A stretch of 13,622 bases of DNA from an uncultured Lysobacteraceae bacterium (lineage in GTDB: Bacteria > Pseudomonadota > Gammaproteobacteria > Xanthomonadales > Xanthomonadaceae), in the NCBI GenBank assembly GCA_946482565.1, contig CAMLSB010000035.1, forward strand, positions 1 to 13,622, given 5' to 3'. Positions 8,289-12,844 of the stretch are shown in pieces. The notes under the pieces were generated by a model. It ran no database searches. It was not told the DNA's origin and saw only the letters and a list, made by a program, of their open reading frames with translations. Numbering within the stretch: position 1 is the stretch's first letter; each line of letters opens with the position of its first letter. The translations under genes were made by a program, and so were the position numbers.

Positions 8289-9254
8289 ATGAACCGCCAA
8301 GCCACCCAACGAATCCTCGCCGCCGGCACCCTCGCCGCGTTGTTCGCGGCCGGCATCGCGAATGCCGCCATCCGGCCGCCGCAGGACGGCGATCGCGACC
8401 GCCCGCAACAGGCCCGCAAGGAACACCGCCAGGAGGCCCGCGCCGAAGGGAGGCAGCAAGCGCAGCAATCCGTGCAGGCGCAGCAGGTCCGGGAAGCCCG
8501 GCAAGCGCAGTTCCGGCAGCGTGGCGAGGACCGTCGCGAGACGACGCAGGAAAGGCGAGACGACCGCCGCGACGCCATGCAGCAGGCCCGTGGCGAGCGC
8601 CGCGACTGGCAGCAGGATCGCCGCGATGACCAGCGCGACGCGCGCCAGGATCGCCGCGAAGACCGCCAGGACTGGCGGCAGGACCGCCGCGACGACCAGC
8701 GCGAGGCGCGCCAGGATCGTCGCGAGGACCGCCAGGACTGGCGCCACGACCGCCGCGACGACCGCGGCGACTGGCGACGCGACGCGCGCAACGATGCACG
8801 CCAGCGCATCGCCTACGCCCGTTACCAGCAGGACTACAACCGCCGCCTGCGCGACTTCCACATCCGCATGGCGCCGCGCTACTACGTCCGGCCGGCGCAT
8901 TACCGCTACTTCTACGGCGGCACCTGGTACACCACCAGCAACTACGGCGCCGACGTCCTGCGCCAGGCCGTGGACTGGGGTTATCGCGAAGGCGTGCGCG
9001 CCGGCCGCGCCGACCGCAATGACGGCTGGCAGCCCGATTACCGCGATTCCATCGCCTGGCGCGACGGCGGCTTCGGCTTCGGCGGCCGTTACGTGAGCCG
9101 CGCCGACTACGCGTACTACTTCCGCCAGGGCTTCCAGCGCGGTTATGACGACGGCTACTTCGGTCGCATGCAGTACGGCCGCTACGTCGACAACGACGTC
9201 GTGATCGCGCAAGCCGTGATCGCCACGATCCTCGGCCTGCAGCTGCTCCGCTAG
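8289..9254 (+). CDS. Exported Arg/Asp/Gln-rich repeat protein of unknown function
   Basis: I do not recognise a named family for this 321-residue protein. Residues 1-26 form a signal peptide ending ANA. Residues about 30-180 are an extremely charged, probably helical or coiled segment of Arg, Asp, Gln, Glu and Trp, built from short DRRD/DRQDWR units that include two near-identical 22-residue tandem copies. The C-terminal part (about 185-321) is Tyr/Gly/Arg-rich. It has two similar motifs, DWGYREGVRAGRADRNDGW near 229 and YYFRQGFQRGYDDGYFGR near 275, then a hydrophobic end (VIAQAVIATILGLQLLR). The GYxxGxxxG pattern occurs in other uncharacterised exported proteins. The frame is open from 7827, but the ATG at 8289 is chosen because GGAG lies 5 nt upstream and the signal peptide starts there. 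Its stop shares a CTAG with the TRIC gene. It could act as a periplasmic scaffold or polyanion binder; that is speculation. Confidence 0.85.
   Translation: MNRQATQRILAAGTLAALFAAGIANAAIRPPQDGDRDRPQQARKEHRQEARAEGRQQAQQSVQAQQVREARQAQFRQRGEDRRETTQERRDDRRDAMQQARGERRDWQQDRRDDQRDARQDRREDRQDWRQDRRDDQREARQDRREDRQDWRHDRRDDRGDWRRDARNDARQRIAYARYQQDYNRRLRDFHIRMAPRYYVRPAHYRYFYGGTWYTTSNYGADVLRQAVDWGYREGVRAGRADRNDGWQPDYRDSIAWRDGGFGFGGRYVSRADYAYYFRQGFQRGYDDGYFGRMQYGRYVDNDVVIAQAVIATILGLQLLR
8613..8744 (+). repeat. Two tandem 66-bp units within the repeat protein gene
   Basis: Bases 8613-8678 and 8679-8744 encode nearly identical 22-residue units, starting QDRRDDQR and ending DRQDWR. The visible protein change between copies is Asp to Glu in the middle, plus a few silent differences. 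Shorter related DRRD and DWR units flank them (about 8520-8800), suggesting growth by slippage or unequal recombination. Confidence 0.9.
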
Positions 9255-9877
9255 CCGGCGTCGCCGCCCGGCGCGACCGGCAATCGCCAGCCGCGCCGGA
9301 TGGCGAGGTAGCGCAGCACGAACACCAGCACGGCGCCGGCCGCGAGGACCGGCGCCTGCGGCAGGCCCAGGCGCTCGCCCGCCACCACCACGGCCGCGCC
9401 CGCGAGCGCGGCCACCGCGTAGAGGTCGGCCTGCAGCACCACCGGGATGCGCGCGGCGAGGATGTCGCGGGCGATGCCGCCGCCGATGCCGGTCAGCATG
9501 CCGAGCAGCATCGCCGACACCGGATTGAGTCCCGCGGCCAGCGCCTTGGTCGCGCCGGTCACCGCGAACAGGCCCAGGCCCACCGCATCGAACAGCTGCA
9601 CCGGGTTGCGCAGGCGCTCGACGTCGCCGCTGCGGAAAAACGTCGCCAGCCCGGCGGCGCAGCTCACGGCGACGTAATGCCAGCCCGCCAGCGCCGCCGG
9701 CGGCGTCGCGCCGATCAGCACGTCGCGGGCGATGCCGCCCGACACCGCCGCCGCGAACGACAGCACCAGCACCCCGAACAGGTCCAGCCGCTTGCGCACG
9801 CCCAGCGTCGCGCCGCTGATCGCGAACACGAACGTGCCGAGCAGGTCGAGCGCGTAGACGAAGGGATGCGTCTCCAT
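9251..9877 (-). CDS. TRIC cation channel family protein (YadS/UPF0126-like)
   Basis: This 208-residue integral membrane protein has the two-repeat TRIC/UPF0126 architecture. Each repeat carries the glycine-rich kink motif: SGGIARDVLIG at about 46-56 and GGGIARDILAA at about 132-142. Six to seven hydrophobic segments span the protein, and the N-terminus (ALDLLGTFVFAISGATLG) is typical. Bacterial and archaeal TRIC proteins form trimeric potassium-permeable channels in the inner membrane; whether this one conducts K+ in vivo is not shown here. It starts three bases after the stop of the DUF6164-like gene with no Shine-Dalgarno of its own, so it is probably the second gene of that operon. Its TAG stop shares CTAG with the convergent repeat protein. 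Confidence 0.92.
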   Translation of the reverse strand: METHPFVYALDLLGTFVFAISGATLGVRKRLDLFGVLVLSFAAAVSGGIARDVLIGATPPAALAGWHYVAVSCAAGLATFFRSGDVERLRNPVQLFDAVGLGLFAVTGATKALAAGLNPVSAMLLGMLTGIGGGIARDILAARIPVVLQADLYAVAALAGAAVVVAGERLGLPQAPVLAAGAVLVFVLRYLAIRRGWRLPVAPGGDAG

Positions 9878-9880
9878 CGG

Positions 9881-10249
9881 CTACGGCCGATGCAGCAGGA
9901 ACGGCACCAGCGCCAGCGCCGCGAGCGCGGCGAGGATGCCGAGGATCGAGAGCAGCACGCGCAGCGGTTCGCGCCGGACGACGTCGCCGAAGGTTTCCGC
10001 GGTGCCGTCGCGCAGCGCCGCCGCGCGCTCGGCGCGGGCGCGTTCGCGGCGGCCGTCCTGGTATTCGGCCATCAGCGCCTTCGCGCGCGGCATGTCCTCG
10101 TCGTCGCGCACCCAGATGCCGCCGTGCGAGATGCCCCAGCGGCTGGGCTCGGTCTCGTACCAGGGGACATGCGCCGCATCGAGCATCGCCCGCACGTCGG
10201 CGGCTTCGTCGTCGGGCACCAGTCGCATCTTGAGCAGCAGCTTCGCCAT
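9881..10249 (-). CDS. DUF6164-like small membrane-anchored protein
   Basis: This 122-residue protein has a soluble N-terminal half (MAKLLLKMRLVPDDEAADVR, WYETEPSRWGISHGGIWV), a charged linker, and one C-terminal hydrophobic segment (residues about 97-118, PLRVLLSILGILAALAALAL) ending LLHRP. The N-terminal pattern, including the YET...WGIS...WV core, resembles DUF6164 proteins, which have no known function. The fold may be a small ferredoxin-like putative signal-transducing domain, similar to DUF2007, with a tail anchor; that comparison is tentative. It is the first gene of a minus-strand pair with the TRIC channel (3-nt gap). The ATG follows a TATGAT box by only 6 nt, so the message may be leaderless. 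Confidence 0.75.
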   Translation of the reverse strand: MAKLLLKMRLVPDDEAADVRAMLDAAHVPWYETEPSRWGISHGGIWVRDDEDMPRAKALMAEYQDGRRERARAERAAALRDGTAETFGDVVRREPLRVLLSILGILAALAALALVPFLLHRP

Positions 10250-10261
10250 GCGCGGATCATA
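10250..10261 (-). promoter_or_regulatory. Predicted leaderless promoter of the DUF6164-like/TRIC operon
   Basis: On the minus strand TATGAT (10261-10256), a five-of-six match to the -10 consensus, is followed by exactly 6 nt and then the ATG at 10249. That spacing puts the transcript start on or next to the A of the start codon. No Shine-Dalgarno exists. A -35 match is poor. Confidence 0.55.
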
Positions 10262-10266
10262 AGCCG

Positions 10267-10292
10267 TAGACTGGCCGCGGGCAGCAGCGGGG
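10267..10292 (+). promoter_or_regulatory. Possible -10 and ribosome-binding site of the lipoate ligase operon
   Basis: TAGACT (10267-10272) is a four-of-six -10 match placed about 28 nt before the ATG at 10300, and GGGG (10289-10292) lies 7 nt before that ATG. It sits back to back with the minus-strand TATGAT box, so the two promoters would overlap within 50 nt. No -35 is convincing. Confidence 0.3.
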
Positions 10293-10299
10293 TCGCGGG

Positions 10300-10608
10300 A
10301 TGCACGGCGAATACAAGGTGCCGGGGGGCAAGCTGGTGGTGGTGGACCTCGAAGTCGCGGAAGGCGTGCTCGCGCGCGTGCAGGTCAGCGGCGACTTCTT
10401 CCTCGCGCCCGATTCCGCGCTGGACGCGATCAACGCGGCGCTGCGCGGCCTGCCCGCCGATGCCGGCGAAGGGCTGCTCGCCGCGGCCGCGCGCGTCGGC
10501 GCCGGCCCCGACGCCACCTGGTTCGGGATCACGCCGGAGGGCATCGCCGTCGCGGTGCGGCGCGCGCTCGGCCACCAGGCCGCCGCGCCGGAGGGCGCCA
10601 CCGCATGA
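10300..10608 (+). CDS. lplB: Lipoate-protein ligase small subunit (LplB-like, C-terminal domain)
   Basis: This 102-residue protein corresponds to the C-terminal accessory domain of lipoate ligases encoded as a separate gene. The N-terminus MHGEYKVPGGKLVVVDLEV and the block VSGDFFLAPDSALDAINAAL match the small subunit of bipartite (Thermoplasma-type) enzymes, as does the terminal FGITPEGIAVAVRRAL. In those enzymes both polypeptides are needed to form the lipoyl-adenylate, and the small subunit helps activation. It overlaps the ATG of the catalytic subunit gene as ATGA, with GGAGGG upstream of that ATG inside this gene, so the two are made together. The order (C-terminal domain gene before catalytic domain gene) is the reverse of the order in the fused E. 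coli LplA. The assignment rests on sequence pattern and on the adjacent partner. Confidence 0.8.
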   Translation: MHGEYKVPGGKLVVVDLEVAEGVLARVQVSGDFFLAPDSALDAINAALRGLPADAGEGLLAAAARVGAGPDATWFGITPEGIAVAVRRALGHQAAAPEGATA

Positions 10609-11384
10609 GTCGCAGCAGCTGGCACGACCACGCCTGGCAGCTCGTCCACGAGCCGCCGCAATCGCCAGCGCTGCACATGGCGCTGGACGACGTGCTCGTC
10701 GACGAAGTGTCCGCCGGCCGGCGCGGCCCGACGCTGCGGATCTGGGAATGGGCGTCGCCCGCGGTGGTGATCGGCCGCTTCCAGTCTCTGCGCAACGAAG
10801 TGGACATGGACGCCGCGCGCCACCACGGCATCGAGGTCGTGCGCCGGATCAGCGGCGGCGGCGCGATGTTCATCGAGCCCGGCAACACGATCACCTATTC
10901 GATCTTCGCGCCGCTCGACATGGTCGAGGACATGAGCTTCGAGCAGGCCTACGCGCTGATGGACGCGTGGGTGATCGCCGCGCTCGGCGAACTCGGCATC
11001 CAGGCGTGGTACCAGCCGTTGAACGACATCGCCTCGCCCGCCGGCAAGATCGCGGGGGCCGCGCAGGCGCGCCGCGGCAAGGCGGTGCTGCACCACGTGA
11101 CCATGGCCTACGACATCGACGCGGACAAGATGCTGCAGGTGCTGCGCATCGGCCGCGAGAAGCTGTCGGACAAGGGGACGAAAAGCGCGCAGAAGCGCGT
11201 GGACCCGCTGCGCAGCCAGACCGGCCTGGAGCGCGAGGCGATCATCGCGGCGCTGGTCGAGTCGTTCCGGCAACGCCATGGCGGGCTCGCCATCGGCGGC
11301 TTGCGGCCGGAAGAACTCGAACGCGCGAATGCGCTGGCGCGCGAGAAATTTTCAAGCGAGGCGTGGACCACGCTCGTTCCCTAG
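10605..11384 (+). CDS. lplA: Lipoate-protein ligase catalytic subunit (LplA-like, bipartite type)
   Basis: This 259-residue protein has the biotin/lipoate A/B ligase fold. The lipoate-binding loop RRISGGGA is at residues 80-87, followed by MFIEPGNTITYSIF where E. coli LplA has FHDLGN. The catalytic-type lysine is Lys148 in GKIAGAAQAR, equivalent to the KVSGSA lysine of LplA. The large C-terminal domain of single-chain LplA is missing; a short helical tail (about 220-259) remains. The domain is supplied by the gene just upstream (4-nt ATGA overlap). The enzyme should attach scavenged lipoate to E2 subunits and GcvH in the cytoplasm, an inference from the family. It could instead be an octanoyltransferase-like relative, but the adjacent small subunit favours ligase. 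A strong GGAGGG lies 9 nt before the ATG. Its stop shares CTAG with the convergent zinc finger gene. Confidence 0.85.
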   Translation: MSRSSWHDHAWQLVHEPPQSPALHMALDDVLVDEVSAGRRGPTLRIWEWASPAVVIGRFQSLRNEVDMDAARHHGIEVVRRISGGGAMFIEPGNTITYSIFAPLDMVEDMSFEQAYALMDAWVIAALGELGIQAWYQPLNDIASPAGKIAGAAQARRGKAVLHHVTMAYDIDADKMLQVLRIGREKLSDKGTKSAQKRVDPLRSQTGLEREAIIAALVESFRQRHGGLAIGGLRPEELERANALAREKFSSEAWTTLVP

Positions 11385-11647
11385 CGCAGCTGGCTGTCCT
11401 TGCTGCCACGGCGGTTGTAGCCCGCATGCGCGCCGTCCTCGCGATCTTCGGCTTCCTGGCAGGGGACGCACAGGCGCACACCCGGGATCGCCTTGCGTCG
11501 CGCCTCGGGGATCGGCGCATCGCATTCCTCGCAGCGCGCAAGGCCCGGCCCGCTGGGCAGCCGGCTGCGCGCACGGCGGATCGCATCCTCGACGGTCGCG
11601 TCGATCTGCTCCTGTACCGCTCCGTCGCCAGCCCAGCCCGTTGCCAT
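11381..11647 (-). CDS. ybiI: DksA/TraR-family C4 zinc finger protein, YbiI type
   Basis: This 88-residue protein is a short member of the DksA/TraR family. Its four-cysteine zinc finger is Cys39-x2-Cys42 and Cys60-x2-Cys63, with the typical CEECDAPIPEARRKAIPGVRLC core. The C-terminus GYNRRGSKDSQLR and the N-terminus MATGWAGDGAVQEQI closely resemble E. coli YbiI. DksA and TraR bind the RNA polymerase secondary channel and alter promoter use. YbiI's own role is not established, and the protein lacks the long coiled-coil of DksA. The ATG at 11647 is preceded by TAAGAT and 6 nt with no Shine-Dalgarno, suggesting a leaderless message. Its TAG stop overlaps the TAG of lplA in a CTAG. Confidence 0.93.
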   Translation of the reverse strand: MATGWAGDGAVQEQIDATVEDAIRRARSRLPSGPGLARCEECDAPIPEARRKAIPGVRLCVPCQEAEDREDGAHAGYNRRGSKDSQLR

Positions 11648-11659
11648 GGTGGAATCTTA
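11648..11659 (-). promoter_or_regulatory. Predicted leaderless promoter of the YbiI-type gene
   Basis: On the minus strand TAAGAT (11659-11654) fits the TANNNT -10 pattern and stands exactly 6 nt before the ATG at 11647, the same spacing as at the DUF6164-like gene. The intervening TCCACC has no Shine-Dalgarno, so transcription would start at the ATG. No clear -35 is visible. Confidence 0.45.
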
Positions 11660-11823
11660 CCGCTGCCACCCCCGCGCCGGCCTGAACGCGCCTCCCACGC
11701 ATTCAAGGGCCTGAACGCCGTTATGCGCACTCTCACGCCGTGGCGCCGCGCAACTAACGCGGCCGAAGGCACGATGCTTGCGGGCCAAACGGCGCCCCCA
11801 CGCCACGCAAGGAGAACAAGAAC

Positions 11824-12087
11824 ATGCCTACCAACCGCAATCCGCAGAACAGCAATCCGCAGGCCGGCAAGCAGGACAGCGGCAAGTCCGGCAACACCAC
11901 GATGCAGGGCAATTCCACGATGCAGGGCAGCAGCCGCCAGTCCGGCAGCGATGGCAGCGGTCGCTCGACCCAGCAGGCGTCGAACCGCAACGACCAGCAC
12001 GGAAACAGCAGCTCCGGCAGCTCCGGCAGCTCCGGCAGCGCCAACCGCTCCAGCCAGGGCCGCAACGACCAGGACAGCAACCGCTAG
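11824..12087 (+). CDS. Small disordered Ser/Gly/Asn/Gln-rich protein
   Basis: This 87-residue protein consists almost entirely of Ser, Gly, Asn, Gln, Asp, Arg and Lys, with no hydrophobic segment, Cys, Trp, Tyr or Phe. It should be intrinsically disordered and soluble. Internal repeats are NTTMQG-NSTMQG (two 18-bp units at 11893-11928) and a (SSG)3 run. The family is not recognised. The composition recalls hydrophilin or stress-induced glycine-rich proteins, but the KGG-type motif of GsiB-like proteins is absent. Translation is well supported: AAGGAG ends 9 nt before the ATG. The 176-nt upstream gap (11648-11823) holds no gene, and the plus-strand promoter is unclear. The TAG stop lies in one of only four CTAG sites in the window. 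A stress role is conjecture. Confidence 0.75.
   Translation: MPTNRNPQNSNPQAGKQDSGKSGNTTMQGNSTMQGSSRQSGSDGSGRSTQQASNRNDQHGNSSSGSSGSSGSANRSSQGRNDQDSNR
12010..12036 (+). repeat. Three tandem AGCTCCGGC units
   Basis: Three perfect 9-bp copies encode Ser-Ser-Gly three times in the disordered protein and are followed by a partial fourth copy (AGC). Perfect identity at the DNA level suggests recent slippage, so copy number may vary between strains. Confidence 0.9.
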
Positions 12088-12127
12088 GCCGACGCGGGCC
12101 TGCAGCCGCGGGCCACGATGATTGGCG

Positions 12128-12157
12128 TATAACGGCGACTCCCTCACCGGAGTCGCC
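12128..12157 (+). promoter_or_regulatory. -10 box and perfect inverted repeat before the peroxiredoxin gene
   Basis: TATAAC (12128-12133) is a five-of-six -10 match. Directly after it GGCGACTCC (12134-12142), a 6-nt spacer and GGAGTCGCC (12149-12157) form a perfect 9-bp inverted repeat ending 3 nt before the ATG at 12161. The right arm contains the only Shine-Dalgarno (GGAG, 8 nt before the ATG). It could be an operator over the transcript start, or a hairpin hiding the ribosome-binding site if transcription starts further upstream. Confidence 0.6.
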
Positions 12158-12160
12158 GTC

Positions 12161-12721
12161 ATGCATGCACGCCGCCGTCCCCTCCTCGCCACCGCGATCG
12201 GCCTGGCCATCGCCTGCACCGCGCTGGCCGCGCCCGCGCTCGCCGCGCTGAAGGCCGGCGACAAGGCGCCCGATTTCAATGCTCCCGCGTATCTCGCGGG
12301 CAAACCCTTCAAGTTCGATCTCGGCGACGCGCTGAAGCACGGGCCGGTGGTCGTGTACTTCTTTCCCGCCGCGCACACGTCGGGCTGCAACCTCGAAGCG
12401 CACCTGTTCTCCGAAGCGATCGACAAGTTCAAGGCCGAGGGCGTGAGCGTCGTCGGCGTCACCGCCGGCAACGTGGACCAGCTGGCCGACTTCTCGAAGG
12501 AAACCGAGCATTGCGGCGGCAAGTTCCCGGTCGCCGCCGACCCGGGCGCGAAGATCGCCGCGCAGTACGACGCCGTGCTCGCGCTGAAACCCGGATGGTC
12601 GGATCGCACGTCCTACCTGATCGACGCATCGGGCAGGATCGTGGCCGTGCATTCGGACCTCAATCCGAACCTGCACGTGAAGTCGATGCTCGAGGCCGCC
12701 GCGGCCCTCAAGCACCACTGA
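12161..12721 (+). CDS. Exported peroxiredoxin (AhpC/TSA, PrxQ/Bcp-like)
   Basis: This 186-residue protein has a signal peptide (MHARRRPLLATAIGLAIACTALAAPALAA) followed by a thioredoxin-fold peroxiredoxin domain. The active-site motif PxxxTxxC reads PAAHTSGC, with peroxidatic Cys76 and Thr73. The conserved Arg is Arg149 in SDRTSYLID. A second cysteine, Cys118, lies 42 residues on, in the position of helix alpha3. The Cp+5 cysteine of E. coli Bcp is absent, so this resembles PrxQ proteins with the resolving cysteine in alpha3. It should reduce hydrogen or organic peroxides outside the cytoplasm. Cys19 in the leader (IACTALA) is not a convincing lipobox. The frame is open from 12122, but the ATG at 12161 has GGAG 8 nt upstream and starts the signal peptide. 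The GGAG lies in an inverted repeat, suggesting control. Confidence 0.9.
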   Translation: MHARRRPLLATAIGLAIACTALAAPALAALKAGDKAPDFNAPAYLAGKPFKFDLGDALKHGPVVVYFFPAAHTSGCNLEAHLFSEAIDKFKAEGVSVVGVTAGNVDQLADFSKETEHCGGKFPVAADPGAKIAAQYDAVLALKPGWSDRTSYLIDASGRIVAVHSDLNPNLHVKSMLEAAAALKHH

Positions 12722-12733
12722 CCACGCACCGCT

Positions 12734-12779
12734 GACGCCCGGCGTCGGGTCCGGACCCACCCTCGCTCGCGCGGGGGTG
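12734..12779. terminator. Three abutting inverted repeats after the peroxiredoxin gene
   Basis: Starting 13 nt after the TGA there are GACGCC-C-GGCGTC (12734-12746), the 12-bp palindrome GGGTCCGGACCC (12747-12758), and CACCCTCGC-TCGC-GCGGGGGTG (12758-12779), a 9-bp stem with one G-U pair and a 4-nt loop. No T-run follows, so a standard intrinsic terminator is not shown. The cluster may stop or stabilise the transcript 3' end or bind a protein. Confidence 0.45.
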
Positions 12780-12814
12780 CCATCGGTCACCCGCGGCCAG
12801 CCGCCCCCTTGGGG

Positions 12815-12835
12815 CATACTGGCGGTCCAGGGGAG
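12815..12835 (+). promoter_or_regulatory. Possible -10 and ribosome-binding site of the propeller gene
   Basis: CATACT (12815-12820) is a four-of-six -10 match, and AGGGGAG (12829-12835) is a strong Shine-Dalgarno 9 nt before the ATG at 12845. A short leader of under 20 nt is implied. The Shine-Dalgarno supports 12845 over the overlapping out-of-frame ATG at 12849. No clear -35 is seen. Confidence 0.45.
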
Positions 12836-12844
12836 TACCACCGC

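Noticed and set aside
8162..8809. A 215-codon minus-strand frame of regular Arg/Ser/Trp repeats
   Set aside because: The periodicity is the reverse complement of the real 66-bp repeat in the plus-strand gene. It has no start context and no independent conserved feature.
12178..12260. Possible lipoprotein signal at Cys19 of the peroxiredoxin
   Set aside because: The residues around the cysteine (LAIACTALA) do not make a good lipobox for the position, and a normal signal peptidase I site (ALA-A) follows.
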